The notes beneath the pieces are model-generated. The model worked only from the letters and a program-made list of their open reading frames with translations, was not told the DNA's origin and made no database searches. Shown here in pieces: positions 10,069-18,982 of a stretch of DNA of 64,000 nt (positions within the stretch are counted from its first letter, which is position 1; each line of letters opens with the position of its first letter). The translations under genes were made by a program, and so were the position numbers. This DNA comes from Actinomycetes bacterium (lineage in GTDB: Bacteria > Actinomycetota > Actinomycetes > S36-B12): the NCBI GenBank assembly GCA_024639145.1, contig JAHEIZ010000001.1:98626-162625 (forward strand), read 5' to 3'.

Positions 10069-11313
10069 ATGCGCAGGCTGATCCTTCCCCTCGTCCTGGT
10101 CGCCTCCGTCATCGCCGCCCCCATGGCGCATGCGGCCGACACGACTGATCCTTCCGCCTACGCGGCCCAGGATTCCCGAATTGCCTCGGTGCTGGCCAAG
10201 AAGCTGGGCAACCCGCGGCTCGGCCGCGACGTGGTGGTCAATGTCACCAACCTGACGACCGGCACCACCGTATTCAGCCATGATCCGAATGATCCGCAGC
10301 GCCCGGCCTCGAACATGAAGATCATCACCGCGGTCAACGCCTTGAGCCAGCTCGGCCCTGACTACGCCTTCCGCACTCAGGTGCTGAGCGGCCCGGATTC
10401 GACTCAGCTCTATCTGAAGGGCGGCGGTGACCCCATGCTCACCACGAAGAGTCTGGAGAACCTTGCCGTTGACACCGCCAAGGGTCGCGACGTATCTGTC
10501 CCGATCACGGTCCATGTCGACGCATCGCTGTTTCCCACGCCGACGAACGCTCCGGGGTGGACGAATGGCTACACCCCCTACGTGGTTGCCCCGGTTCGCT
10601 CCCTCGCCCGGTTGTATGACTACTCGAATGACACGACAACTCATGCGGTCGATGTCTTCGTCAAGAAGCTCACGTCGCTGGGCTTCACGGTCACGCGCGG
10701 AGACGATGTGCCCGCTCCGGCAGAAGCGACACTGATCGCCGAGAACGCCAAGCACACGGTCGCCGACGCAGTGCACTTGATGCTCCTCGACTCGGAGAAC
10801 AACATCGCCGAGACCCTGTATCGCCAGGTCGCGGTCAAGCGCGGGCTTCCAGCGGACTGGGCCGGAGCCAAGAGGGCGGCCGAGGATTCCCTGCGCGAAC
10901 TCGGCGTCGACCCTGCTGCCCTGTCGCTCTATGACGGCAGCGGCGTCTCGCGCAAGGATCGCCTGACCGCAAGCACGTTGACCCAACTGGTTGCACTCAC
11001 CACGACAGGTGATCCTGCCCGATTCGCCGAGATGTATGCCGATCACGCCATGCCCATCTCCGGCCAGACCGGCACCCTGAAATCCGGCTTCGGTCGCTAC
11101 GTGACGAAGGCGAGCAAGTGCGCAGCCGGCAAGATTCGTGCGAAGACTGGAACTCTCTTCGACACCATCGCCCTCTCTGGCGTGGCCTCGAGTGTCGACG
11201 GCGCACAGCGGGCATTCTCGATCATGGTGAACAAGCGCCCCGCAAAGTACTCGAAGCTCGCCACTCGTCAGGCCATCGATGGCCTGACGGCGGTCATCAC
11301 CGGCTGCAGCTAG
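10069..11313 (+). CDS. dacB: D-alanyl-D-alanine carboxypeptidase/endopeptidase (PBP4 type)
   Basis: A 414-residue secreted class C penicillin-binding protein that trims or cleaves peptidoglycan peptides. A signal peptide ending AHAA is followed by the SxxK motif SNMK at 81-84, an SEN box (DSENNIAE) in place of the usual SDN-type triad, and KTG in RAKTGTLFD. Start at ATG 10069 fits the signal peptide; an in-frame upstream ATG at 10006 is less likely. A CATGAT box six bases before the ATG weakly resembles the leaderless promoters of the window. Its stop is interlocked with that of the convergent IclR gene. Confidence 0.9.
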   Translation: MRRLILPLVLVASVIAAPMAHAADTTDPSAYAAQDSRIASVLAKKLGNPRLGRDVVVNVTNLTTGTTVFSHDPNDPQRPASNMKIITAVNALSQLGPDYAFRTQVLSGPDSTQLYLKGGGDPMLTTKSLENLAVDTAKGRDVSVPITVHVDASLFPTPTNAPGWTNGYTPYVVAPVRSLARLYDYSNDTTTHAVDVFVKKLTSLGFTVTRGDDVPAPAEATLIAENAKHTVADAVHLMLLDSENNIAETLYRQVAVKRGLPADWAGAKRAAEDSLRELGVDPAALSLYDGSGVSRKDRLTASTLTQLVALTTTGDPARFAEMYADHAMPISGQTGTLKSGFGRYVTKASKCAAGKIRAKTGTLFDTIALSGVASSVDGAQRAFSIMVNKRPAKYSKLATRQAIDGLTAVITGCS

Positions 11314-11957
11314 CGCAGTGCGCGGGCTATTTCGGCCGCTGCCCGCGCGACTCGTGGCCCCACCTCGGCCTCATTGAGCTCTCGCAGCGACACGACTCCG
11401 ACGCTGCCTTCGAGGCCCGGGACTCCGATGATCGGCACCGCAATGCCGTATCCGCCCTGAGCGCCTTCACTCGTGGCCACGATCCAGGCGGGATCAAGCA
11501 GGCGACCTGCGGCGGTGCGCGCAGCGAGCACCGCACGACCGGCAGCGCCTGCCTCGAGCGGGTGTCGCGCACCCATGCGGTACGCCACGTGCAGGTCGGA
11601 GCGTGAGGGCTCGACCACGACTGCAGTCAGTGCCTCAGCGCCATCGACGATGGTCAGGTGGGCCGTCGCGCCGACGGCGTCGGCCAGCAAGCGCAGAGCC
11701 GGAAGTGCGACATCACGCACGACCGGCTGCACCTGACGGCCCATGGTGAGCACAGCCAGCCCGAGACGGCACTTGCCATCGGGCGAACGACGCAAGAAGG
11801 CGTGCTGCTCCAGGGTCACCACGAGGCGGTAGACGACCGTACGGCCGATATCGAGCTGGGTGGCGAGCTCGGTGACCGTCAGCCCCTCCGGGGCGTCAGC
11901 AAGAGCCTCGAGCACGCGAAGACCGCGGTCGAGGGTTTGCGAAGTTTCTGATGCCAC
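11310..11957 (-). CDS. IclR-family transcriptional regulator
   Basis: A 215-residue regulator with an N-terminal winged helix (LTVTELATQLDIGRTVVYRLVVTLEQ, residues about 25-50) and a C-terminal effector-binding GAF-like domain that is somewhat short for the family (usually about 250). Start is GTG at 11957; a TACTTT -10 box six bases upstream predicts a leaderless mRNA, and that box sits inside the terminator hairpin of the HdeD-like gene. No catabolic operon is adjacent, so its target is unknown. Confidence 0.85.
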   Translation of the reverse strand: MASETSQTLDRGLRVLEALADAPEGLTVTELATQLDIGRTVVYRLVVTLEQHAFLRRSPDGKCRLGLAVLTMGRQVQPVVRDVALPALRLLADAVGATAHLTIVDGAEALTAVVVEPSRSDLHVAYRMGARHPLEAGAAGRAVLAARTAAGRLLDPAWIVATSEGAQGGYGIAVPIIGVPGLEGSVGVVSLRELNEAEVGPRVARAAAEIARALR

Positions 11958-11963
11958 GAAATA

Positions 11964-11969
11964 AAAGTA
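11964..11969 (-). promoter_or_regulatory. Leaderless -10 box of the IclR gene
   Basis: TACTTT, 6-nt spacer, GTG start on the minus strand; it overlaps the right end of the HdeD terminator stem and its U-run. Confidence 0.55.
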
Positions 11970-12003
11970 GTGGCCCGCGCCGGAATCCGACGCAGGCCAC
12001 TAC
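11967..12003 (-). terminator. Terminator of the HdeD-like gene
   Basis: Arms GTAGTGGCC (11967-11975) and GGCCACTAC (11995-12003) are exact complements; on the minus strand the hairpin is followed by TTTTATTT. Confidence 0.75.
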
Positions 12004-12015
12004 CGAAGTGCTGAA

Positions 12016-12612
12016 TTACTTGGCGGCACCCTTGATGATGAAGGAGCTGACGATCTCGAAGACGCCGATGACGATCAGCCAGATTCCGACGATCCAGGCG
12101 AGTGCCACGACCGAGGTCGGGACAGTCAGGATCATCAGGCCGGCGATGATGATGACGATGCCGGCGAAGATATTCCAGCCACGACCGGGCTGGCCCTTGC
12201 CCTCGATGCCGGAGAACAGCACCGACATGCCGCGGAACAGGAAGCCCACGCCGATGAAGATGGCGAGGATCCAGGCAGCGAGCAGGATGTTGTCGTTGTG
12301 TGCCCACGCGCGGAACGCGATGGCACCCAGGATGAGCGAGAGCACGCCGGTGATGATGAACAGCGCGCGCATTCCGCCCGAGAGACCGTGCGCGAAGGCA
12401 CGAACGATCGAGAAGATGCCGGTGACCAGCAGCCAGATGGCGAACAGGATGGCGAGGATCGCGATTGCGTCCTCCGGCTGCATCACGCAGAAGATGCCGA
12501 CGATGATGCTGATGATGCCGAAGAACAGAACGATCCACCAGTTACGGGCGATGGCATTGAGCGCACCAGCCTCAAGCTGTGCTTCGGAAGGACCGGCGTT
12601 TACCGATGCCAT
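12016..12612 (-). CDS. HdeD family (DUF308) membrane protein
   Basis: A 198-residue membrane protein made of repeated pairs of transmembrane helices, for example WWIVLFFGIISIIVGIFCV, AILAILFAIWLLVTGIFSI and LFIITGVLSLILGAIAF. HdeD proteins are linked to acid or general stress, but the molecular function is not established. The start at ATG 12612 is set by GGAGGT seven bases upstream; the ATG at 12627 lies within that ribosome-site segment. Monocistronic, with a terminator overlapping the next promoter. Confidence 0.85.
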   Translation of the reverse strand: MASVNAGPSEAQLEAGALNAIARNWWIVLFFGIISIIVGIFCVMQPEDAIAILAILFAIWLLVTGIFSIVRAFAHGLSGGMRALFIITGVLSLILGAIAFRAWAHNDNILLAAWILAIFIGVGFLFRGMSVLFSGIEGKGQPGRGWNIFAGIVIIIAGLMILTVPTSVVALAWIVGIWLIVIGVFEIVSSFIIKGAAK

Positions 12613-12705
12613 GGGTTGTACCTCCATGCGAGTGGGGTGCCGTATGCACCCGCGACGCCTCGACTTTACGGCCGAATGAGAGAAAACCCCTCGTACGACA
12701 CCCCT

Positions 12706-13446
12706 TTAGCCCAGGACGCGAGCGAGGAATTCGCGAGTCTCCTCGCGCTCTGGGGCACTGAAGATGACCTCGGGTGTCCCCTGCTCGAGAACTATGCCGT
12801 CCTTGAGGAAGCAGACCTTGTCGGCGACTTCGCGAGCAAAGCCCATCTCGTGGGTGGCCATGAGCAAGGTCAGCCCTGACTCCTTGAGCTCGCGCACGGC
12901 CTCGAGAACCTCGCCCACGAGCAGTGGATCAAGTGCCGAGGTGATCTCGTCGAAGAGCATGAGCTCGGGTTCCATTGCCAACGCGCGCACGATCGCGACT
13001 CTCTGGGCCTGGCCTCCGGAGAGACGATCGGGGTACTCACCTGCCTTCGACTCGAGGCCGAACCTCGCGAGCAGGGCGCGTGCGGTGTCGATGCACTCAG
13101 CTTTCGAGCGACCGAGTACCTTGCGCGGCGCAAGCGCCACGTTGTCGAGCACGCTCATGTGCGGGAAGAGGTTGTACGACTGGAAGACGATGCCGATGCG
13201 TCGGCGTGCGGCGTCCATGTCGGTGTCGAATGAGGTGATGTCGAGCTCACCGTCGAGAACGATGCGGCCGGCATCGACCATCACCAGGCCATTGATGCAG
13301 CGGAGCAGTGTCGACTTGCCGGAACCCGAGGCACCGATGAGCACGACAGCCTGATGGTGACCGATAGACAGGTCGAGTCCGCGCAGCACCGGATGCCCCT
13401 CGAATGACTTCCAGACACCCGAGACCTCGAGCATGGAGCCGCTCAT
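12706..13446 (-). CDS. Polar amino-acid ABC transporter, ATP-binding subunit (GlnQ type)
   Basis: A 246-residue ATPase with Walker A GASGSGKST near residue 38, Q-loop FQSYNLFPHMSVLDN, signature LSGGQAQRVAIVRALA, Walker B LMLFDEITSALDP, and the switch His in MATHEMGFAREV. These are the hallmarks of the GlnQ/HisP group that imports glutamate, glutamine or basic amino acids. Its ATG overlaps the permease stop (ATGA), with GGAGGT inside the permease end, so translation is coupled. Confidence 0.92.
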   Translation of the reverse strand: MSGSMLEVSGVWKSFEGHPVLRGLDLSIGHHQAVVLIGASGSGKSTLLRCINGLVMVDAGRIVLDGELDITSFDTDMDAARRRIGIVFQSYNLFPHMSVLDNVALAPRKVLGRSKAECIDTARALLARFGLESKAGEYPDRLSGGQAQRVAIVRALAMEPELMLFDEITSALDPLLVGEVLEAVRELKESGLTLLMATHEMGFAREVADKVCFLKDGIVLEQGTPEVIFSAPEREETREFLARVLG

Positions 13447-14306
13447 GCGCCACCTCCCGCGCGACGCCGGCGCCGCGAGCGTTCCTGTACCCAGTCTGCG
13501 AAGCGGGTCATCGGGATCGTCAGCGCGATGAAGATCAGAGCAGCACCGACATAGGGCGTGTAGTTGAACGACGAGGACGTGTCGATCTGCGCCTGGCGCA
13601 GCACCTCGATCGGGCCGAGCACTGCGACAAGTGCGGTGTCCTTCTGCAAGGAGATGAAGTCATTGAGCAGCGGCGGGATCACGTTGCGGATGGCCTGCGG
13701 CAGCACCACGTAGCGATTGGTCTGCCAAGAGCTCAGGCCCAGGGAACGCGAGGCCATGCGCTGGCTGGGATGCACCGAGTCGATCCCCGAGCGGAACACT
13801 TCAGCGACGTAGGCACCGTACGACAGTACGAGGGCCGCCGTTCCCCAGAAGATCGCACCATTCGGGAATCCGGCCAGGCGAAGCGCCGGGATGCCGAAGC
13901 CGAGCAGGAAGATCACGAGGATCGTCGGGATACCCCGGAAGATGTCGACGTACAAGGTGGCGATCACTCGCACCGGAAGGAAGATCGGCGACTTGAGGGT
14001 GCGCGCGAGCGCGACCAGCAGCCCGAGGATCAAGATCAGCGGCTCGGCAATGACGAAGATGCGCACATTGAGCATGAACGCACTCAGCAGGCCCGGGAAG
14101 GTCTTGACGAACTCCTCGCCGTTGAAGAAGGTCTCCTGCACGACCGGCCAGCCAGGAGTGCGCGAGACGATCACCGAGACGACGATGACGAAGCCGATGA
14201 GGCTGGCCATGCCGACGAACGCGTTGCGTCGAGCGCGCTGACGCACCAATGCCCGGCGCTGAGGGTCGACGTATGCGACCTCAGTGCCGGGCGAAGGAGC
14301 GTTCAC
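13443..14306 (-). CDS. Polar amino-acid ABC transporter permease (HisM/GlnP type)
   Basis: A 287-residue membrane subunit. The EAA-type loop is seen as YVAEVFRSGIDSVHPSQRMASRSLGLSSWQ near residue 170, and FRGIPTILVIFLLGFGIP lies in the conserved core. About six transmembrane helices follow a 30-residue cytosolic head. The GTG start at 14306 is placed six bases after a TAGTCT box, so besides transcription from the upstream binding-protein gene (37-bp gap) it may have its own leaderless promoter. Confidence 0.9.
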   Translation of the reverse strand: MNAPSPGTEVAYVDPQRRALVRQRARRNAFVGMASLIGFVIVVSVIVSRTPGWPVVQETFFNGEEFVKTFPGLLSAFMLNVRIFVIAEPLILILGLLVALARTLKSPIFLPVRVIATLYVDIFRGIPTILVIFLLGFGIPALRLAGFPNGAIFWGTAALVLSYGAYVAEVFRSGIDSVHPSQRMASRSLGLSSWQTNRYVVLPQAIRNVIPPLLNDFISLQKDTALVAVLGPIEVLRQAQIDTSSSFNYTPYVGAALIFIALTIPMTRFADWVQERSRRRRRAGGGA

Positions 14307-14312
14307 GGGCGA

Positions 14313-14318
14313 AGACTA
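14313..14318 (-). promoter_or_regulatory. Possible internal leaderless -10 box before the permease
   Basis: TAGTCT, 6-nt spacer, GTG of the permease on the minus strand, in the 37-bp gap after the binding-protein gene. Confidence 0.5.
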
Positions 14319-14343
14319 CCGAGGGCCTTCGCCTGTGCCGGGA

Positions 14344-15252
14344 CTACTGCTTGATGTACGGAGCCGACTCGCCTGCGAGCCACTGATCCTGGATCTTCTG
14401 GAGCTCACCGGAGGCCTTGAGCTCGCCGAGCACCTTGTTCACGCAGGTAACCAGCGGATTGCCCTTGGCGAAGAGCATGCCGAACTGCTCGCCGCCCTCC
14501 TGGGCTGCGAACTGGCCGACGATCTTGCTGTTCTCGATCTCGACAGCGGTGATGTAGTACGCGGTCGGCAGATCGACGACGAGGCCGTCGATCTGGCCGG
14601 CCTGCATGGCACTCTTCGCATCGTTGGTGTCGTTGAAGATCTGTGCCTGATTCGTGGGCTTGACGACCTCGTCGATGAACTTCGCCGACGTGGTACCCAC
14701 CTGCGCACCGAGATTCGCCTTCTGCAGCTCGGCGAGGGTGGTGGCGTTGGCGATCGGCGAGTCAGCGAGTGCGACAACGGCCTGGTTCACCGTGTAGTAG
14801 CCATCGGAGAAGTCGACGACCTTCTGGCGCTCCGGCGTGATCGAGATCTGGTTGATGTCGAAGTCGAAGTTCTTGTCGCCGGGTGCGTAGGAGGAGTTGA
14901 ACGGCACGACCTCCCACTTCACCTGATCCTTGGTGAAGCCGAGACCGTCAGCGACGGCGTAGGCAACTGCCGACTCGAAGCCCTGGCCGCTGGCGGGGTC
15001 GCCGTTCTCCTTGGTGGAGTCATCGGTGACGAAGTAGGGCGGGTAGGCCGGTGAGTCGGTTCCGATGGTCAGCTGGCCGCCGGTCACGGTGGTCAGATTC
15101 GCGGGCGAGCACTCATCGGTCGCGGCTACGGAGGCAGCGGTCGATGCGGCGGCGGTGGACGCAGCCGACGGTGTGGATGCCTGGCCGCAGGCGGCGAGCA
15201 GCAGGCTCGCTGCAGCGATAGTGAGGACAGGGGCAAGCAGACGACGCGACAT
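14344..15252 (-). CDS. Polar amino-acid ABC transporter substrate-binding lipoprotein
   Basis: A 302-residue lipoprotein: signal peptide with lipobox LLAAC at about residue 20, a Ser/Thr/Ala-rich linker, then a family 3 solute-binding fold (LTIGTDSPAYPPYFV, GFESAVAYAVADGLGF, VVDFSDGYYTVNQAV). It should capture an amino acid outside the membrane and pass it to the permease/GlnQ pair downstream. The ATG at 15252 follows AAAGGAG; the longer open frame to 15483 has no ribosome site and would add a non-signal head. Confidence 0.9.
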   Translation of the reverse strand: MSRRLLAPVLTIAAASLLLAACGQASTPSAASTAAASTAASVAATDECSPANLTTVTGGQLTIGTDSPAYPPYFVTDDSTKENGDPASGQGFESAVAYAVADGLGFTKDQVKWEVVPFNSSYAPGDKNFDFDINQISITPERQKVVDFSDGYYTVNQAVVALADSPIANATTLAELQKANLGAQVGTTSAKFIDEVVKPTNQAQIFNDTNDAKSAMQAGQIDGLVVDLPTAYYITAVEIENSKIVGQFAAQEGGEQFGMLFAKGNPLVTCVNKVLGELKASGELQKIQDQWLAGESAPYIKQ

Positions 15253-15310
15253 GACACTCCTTTGATGGAAACCTTCCAGGGGCATCATCTCAGATGCCAT
15301 GTCGCCATCC

Positions 15311-16645
15311 CTAGCGAGGAATACGCGGGCGCATTCGCCCGGCCAGGACAACGGCGACAGTGGCGATCGCCGCGGAGGCGAGCCAGAGTCCGGTGAAAGT
15401 CCCAGCGGTTGCGCCGCCCTGGGCGACCGCGGTCGCATAGCCGATGCCGAGCACGGCAACGGCAACCGAGAAGCCGACCGCATCGACGATCTGGATGGCT
15501 GCGGAATTCACGCCCTGATCGTGCTCGGGCGAGAGCCGGAATACCTGGACCGAGATCGACGGCACGGCCAGGCCCATCCCTGCCGAGGCAAGGACCCAGG
15601 ACACCCCGGCCGCCCACGTGGGCCACGAGTCATGGAGCGAGAGCGGGAGCGTGACGATCGATGCAGCGAGGACTGCTGCGCCGACGCGCACGGAGGTCGA
15701 GCGGTCATCGGATGCGGACAGTCGTGACTGTAGATACGAGCCACCGGCCCACGCCACGGCCGACACGGCAATAGTGAGCCCCGCCATCGTGGTGCTCAGC
15801 CCTCGAATCTGCACGAGAGCGAGCGGAATGAACACCTCTGCCGAGAAGTAGGCGGCGGCGAAGAATGCACGCATCATGACGCTCGCCGGCAATCCGCGGC
15901 GAAGCAGCAGTGCACCGGGCGGCAGCACCTTGCGCACAGCGAGCAGAAGCACCACGATGCCGACGATTGCCTCGGCGTAGCCGAGCGGTGACAGCCTGAG
16001 CGCGCCGTCCTGGAGCCAGAAGAGCCCGAGGGTCGCGACTGCACCGGCGAGCAATCGCGAGCGCCACTTCGGATGCACCTCGCCGCCTTGATACGGGCCA
16101 ACCCGAGGCAGGAGAAGTACCGCGACAGGGATGATCAGGATCGGCACGATCCAGAAGACGTAACGCCAGCTCATCGAATCGGCAAGCCACCCTGCAATGA
16201 ATGGGCCCACGATCGACGGCACGATCCAGGCTGCAGAAAGTACCGAGAATGCCTTGGGCCGCAGACTCTCGGGGTATGCACGCGCAATAAGCAGGTACGC
16301 GCTCACCAGCACCGCGCCACCACCCATGCCCTGCAGCCCACGGCCGATGATGAGCATCGTCAGTCCACCTGCCGCACCGGTGACGACTGAGCCGAGGAAG
16401 AAGCAGGTGATGCCGGCGATGAGCGGGCCGCGTGGGCCACGGGCATCTCCCCAGAGCCCGGACACCACCATCGCGAACAAGGACGCGACGGTGTACGCGT
16501 TGAAGGCCCAGGTGTAGTCGGCGAGCACTCCGAGTTCGCGGGCAACCACCGGCATTGCCGTGCTCGACCCGATTGCCTCGAAAGCGTTCAAGGTGATGAG
16601 GACGACGACACCGATCGTGATCGGGGCGAGATCGCCATGCCACAC
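15311..16645 (-). CDS. MFS transporter, multidrug-efflux-like
   Basis: A roughly 444-residue transporter with 12-14 hydrophobic segments and the MFS motifs GLWGDARGPRGPLIAG (motif A-like, loop 2-3) and IIGRGLQGMGGGAVLVSAYLL (motif B/C-like). This resembles drug:H+ antiporters, but no substrate is shown. The start is uncertain: GTG 16645 gives a short head before helix 1 and avoids overlap, while GTG 16741 would overlap the DUF3039 gene by 55 bp. Neither has a good ribosome site. Probably co-transcribed with the DUF3039 gene. Confidence 0.82.
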   Translation of the reverse strand: MWHGDLAPITIGVVVLITLNAFEAIGSSTAMPVVARELGVLADYTWAFNAYTVASLFAMVVSGLWGDARGPRGPLIAGITCFFLGSVVTGAAGGLTMLIIGRGLQGMGGGAVLVSAYLLIARAYPESLRPKAFSVLSAAWIVPSIVGPFIAGWLADSMSWRYVFWIVPILIIPVAVLLLPRVGPYQGGEVHPKWRSRLLAGAVATLGLFWLQDGALRLSPLGYAEAIVGIVVLLLAVRKVLPPGALLLRRGLPASVMMRAFFAAAYFSAEVFIPLALVQIRGLSTTMAGLTIAVSAVAWAGGSYLQSRLSASDDRSTSVRVGAAVLAASIVTLPLSLHDSWPTWAAGVSWVLASAGMGLAVPSISVQVFRLSPEHDQGVNSAAIQIVDAVGFSVAVAVLGIGYATAVAQGGATAGTFTGLWLASAAIATVAVVLAGRMRPRIPR

Positions 16646-16686
16646 CGAGCGCGGCGCCGCATCGACCGCCGGCGCCGAGCCGTCGA

Positions 16687-17010
16687 TCAGGAGTCCTTGT
16701 CGCCGCCACCGCGGGGCAGGCCGGCGTGGATTTCCTGGCACTCGGGGCAGATCGGGAATCGGGAGGGATCACGGTTCGGGATCCAGGTCTTGCCGCACAG
16801 TGCCTTCACGGGAGTACCGGTGACGGCGCTCTCCATGATCTTGGCCTTCTCGACGTAGTGAGCGAAGCGCTCGTGGTCGCCTTCATCGATGCTGAACTCA
16901 GTGCGCTCCTCGAGCAAGGTGCTGCCCTCGATCGAGGGGGCGTCCAGCGGTGTCGACATCAGGTAGGCAGCCATGCGGGAAGTGTAGATCTGCCCCTGCA
17001 TCTCGCGCAT
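16687..17010 (-). CDS. DUF3039 family protein
   Basis: A 107-residue soluble actinobacterial protein of unknown function. It has the family pattern FAHYVEKAKIMESAVTG, then two Cys-containing knuckles, ALCGKTWIPNRDP and FPICPECQEIH, that could bind a metal. Start at ATG 17010 is set by a strong AGGAGGT seven bases upstream, although inner ATGs at 16974 and 16959 also exist. The start faces trxA with only 20 bp between the two start codons. Confidence 0.82.
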   Translation of the reverse strand: MREMQGQIYTSRMAAYLMSTPLDAPSIEGSTLLEERTEFSIDEGDHERFAHYVEKAKIMESAVTGTPVKALCGKTWIPNRDPSRFPICPECQEIHAGLPRGGGDKDS

Positions 17011-17018
17011 GCACCTCC

Positions 17019-17024
17019 TAGAGT
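17019..17024 (+). promoter_or_regulatory. Leaderless -10 box of trxA
   Basis: TAGAGT, 6-nt spacer TGGTGC, ATG of trxA. The same 20 bp holds the minus-strand AGGAGGT of the DUF3039 gene. Confidence 0.6.
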
Positions 17025-17030
17025 TGGTGC

Positions 17031-17414
17031 ATGGCTACCACTGAGATCACCGCCGACACCTTCAACGACACCGTTAACGGCAATCCGATCGTCCTCATCG
17101 ACTTCTGGGCCGCCTGGTGCGGGCCGTGCCGACAGTTCGCCCCGACCTTCGAGAAGGTCTCGGAGGCCAATCCCGACATCGTGTTCGCCAAGGTCGATAC
17201 CGAGGCCGAGCAGGATCTCGCCGGCGCCTTCAACATCACCTCGATTCCCACGCTGATGGCCATCCGCGACGGAGTGGTGCTCTACGCGAATCCGGGTGCA
17301 CTTCCCGAGGCCCAGCTCGCCGATCTCGTGGCCAAGGTGCGCGAGGTCGACATGGATGACGTCCGGGCGCAGATTGCCGCCCAGGGCGAGGGCATCGATC
17401 CCTCCGCCGAATAG
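17031..17414 (+). CDS. trxA: Thioredoxin
   Basis: A 127-residue thioredoxin with the redox motif WCGPC (Cys30, Cys33), the cis-proline loop SIPTLMAI near residue 76, and an extra acidic tail of about 20 residues after the normal fold (VDMDDVRAQIAAQGEG). It is a cytosolic dithiol reductant. No ribosome site is seen; a TAGAGT box six bases upstream predicts a leaderless transcript. No reductase gene is nearby. Confidence 0.92.
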   Translation: MATTEITADTFNDTVNGNPIVLIDFWAAWCGPCRQFAPTFEKVSEANPDIVFAKVDTEAEQDLAGAFNITSIPTLMAIRDGVVLYANPGALPEAQLADLVAKVREVDMDDVRAQIAAQGEGIDPSAE

Positions 17415-17469
17415 CTCTCTGTCTGCCGTGGCGCAGATCACGCGAGAAACCGACAACTAGCACGAAGTC

Positions 17470-17484
17470 AGGACCTTTGTCCCT
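17470..17484 (+). promoter_or_regulatory. DosR/NarL-type box upstream of whiB
   Basis: AGGACCTTTGTCCCT fits GGGAC-N4-GTCCC with one mismatch. It is centred about 43 bp before the start expected from the TAGCGT -10 box at 17508-17513. Confidence 0.4.
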
Positions 17485-17556
17485 CTGAGCGAGGGCGTCC
17501 TTGCCCTTAGCGTGATCGGTGAACGCAATGCGCACACGGCAGAAGGAGTGGGGAAC

Positions 17557-17928
17557 ATGCCGCAACAGCCCTTGGCTCAAGTACCGGTCGATGCCCAGTG
17601 GTACTGGCAGGAGCTCGGCTCGTGCCGCGACGTCGATCCCCTGATCTTCTTTCACCCGCAAAATGAGCGCGGATCAGCGCGAATCAAGCGCGACCGTGCC
17701 GCCAAGCAGGTATGCGCCGGCTGCACTGTGCGCCTGGAGTGTGCCGACTACGCCGTGCGCGCACGCGAACCCTACGGCGTATGGGGTGGCCTGTCGGAGG
17801 ACGAGCGCGAACGCATCTACTCACGTCTGGACTCGCGAAATTACCCGCGAGCCAAGGGCGATGGACTCCGCGTCGCTGAGCGCGATATCGCTCTCGCGGT
17901 CAGCCCACGGGCGCTGGGGATCGCCTAG
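17557..17928 (+). CDS. WhiB-family iron-sulfur transcriptional regulator
   Basis: A 123-residue Wbl protein, a class restricted to actinobacteria and their phages. Four cysteines (C23, C53, C56, C62; spacing 29-2-5) would hold a [4Fe-4S] cluster, and GVWGGLSEDER near residue 73 is the family's beta-turn before the basic DNA-binding tail. A tail of about 25 residues (ERDIALAVSPRALGIA) extends beyond the usual end. AAGGAG precedes ATG 17557. A DosR-type box and TAGCGT -10 suggest redox or energy-linked control. Subclass unresolved, WhiB1/WhiB2-like. Confidence 0.9.
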   Translation: MPQQPLAQVPVDAQWYWQELGSCRDVDPLIFFHPQNERGSARIKRDRAAKQVCAGCTVRLECADYAVRAREPYGVWGGLSEDERERIYSRLDSRNYPRAKGDGLRVAERDIALAVSPRALGIA

Positions 17929-17946
17929 GAGCATTCGCTCCTCCTG

Positions 17947-17952
17947 TAGCGT
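17947..17952 (+). promoter_or_regulatory. Leaderless -10 box of argF
   Basis: TAGCGT, 6-nt spacer TGGGTA, ATG of argF. Confidence 0.6.
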
Positions 17953-17958
17953 TGGGTA

Positions 17959-18948
17959 ATGACGCTTTACGGACGCGACTTCCTCAAGGAATCCGACTTC
18001 ACCCGCAGTGAGCTCGAGTCACTGCTCGACCTCGCCGCCGAACTGAAGTCGGCACGAGCGGCGGGCACCGAGCAGCAGCGCCTGAATGGCAAGCAGATCG
18101 CGCTCATCTTCGAGAAGACGTCGACTCGTACCAAGATCTCCTTCGAGGTTGCCATGCGCGATCAGGGCGGTCACGTCAGCATCCTCGACCCCAGCACCTC
18201 GCAGATCGGTCACAAGGAATCCGTCGCCGACACTGCTCGCGTGCTGTCGACCATGTTCGACGGCATCGAATACCGCGGCGCCGCTCATGTGAACGTCGAG
18301 CAGCTCGCTGAGTTCGCCTCGGTGCCCGTGTTCAATGGCTTGACCGATGACTGGCATCCCACTCAGATGCTCGCTGACTTCCTGACCATGCGCGAGCATG
18401 CCGCGCCCGGGCGGCTCTCCTACGCCTACGTGGGCGATGCGCGCAGCAACATGGGCAACTCACTTCTCGTCATGGGCGCGATCATGGGTGCCGATGTGCG
18501 CATCATTGCGCCGAAGGAACTCTGGCCGAGCGATGAAGTGCAGGCACTGGCAGCTGCACGCGCAGCCGACAGCGGTGCGGTCATCACACTCACCGAAGAT
18601 CCCGCCGTGGGCATCCCGGGCGCGCAGTTCGTGCACACTGACGTGTGGGTGTCGATGGGCGAGCCTGCTGAGGTGTGGGAAAGTCGCGTGGCTCTGCTGA
18701 GGCCGTATCGCGTTGATTCGGCATTGATGGCGCTCACTGGTCGCGACGACGCGAAGTTCATGCACTGCCTGCCGGCCTTCCACGACGCCAATACGGCCGT
18801 GGGTCGCAAGGTCGAGGCCGAGTTCGGGCTTGCCGGCGGGGTCGAGGTCACTGACGAGGTTTTCGAGTCACCGGCGAGCATCGTGTTCGAGCAAGCCGAG
18901 AATCGCATGCACAGCATCAAGGCTGTACTCGTCGCGACACTGTCCTGA
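17959..18948 (+). CDS. argF: Ornithine carbamoyltransferase
   Basis: A 329-residue enzyme making citrulline from ornithine and carbamoyl phosphate in arginine synthesis. Carbamoyl-phosphate loop STRT at 55-58, [15 protein letters not shown] motif [10 protein letters not shown] near 136, and the ornithine/catalytic motif HCLPAFHD near 273 are all present. It stands alone, with no other arg genes nearby, and is predicted to be leaderless. A catabolic role cannot be excluded, but no arc genes are adjacent. Confidence 0.93.
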   Translation: MTLYGRDFLKESDFTRSELESLLDLAAELKSARAAGTEQQRLNGKQIALIFEKTSTRTKISFEVAMRDQGGHVSILDPSTSQIGHKESVADTARVLSTMFDGIEYRGAAHVNVEQLAEFASVPVFNGLTDDWHPTQMLADFLTMREHAAPGRLSYAYVGDARSNMGNSLLVMGAIMGADVRIIAPKELWPSDEVQALAAARAADSGAVITLTEDPAVGIPGAQFVHTDVWVSMGEPAEVWESRVALLRPYRVDSALMALTGRDDAKFMHCLPAFHDANTAVGRKVEAEFGLAGGVEVTDEVFESPASIVFEQAENRMHSIKAVLVATLS

Positions 18949-18982
18949 GCCGCTCCACGGCCGCAGCCGTGGGCGTGGGCTG

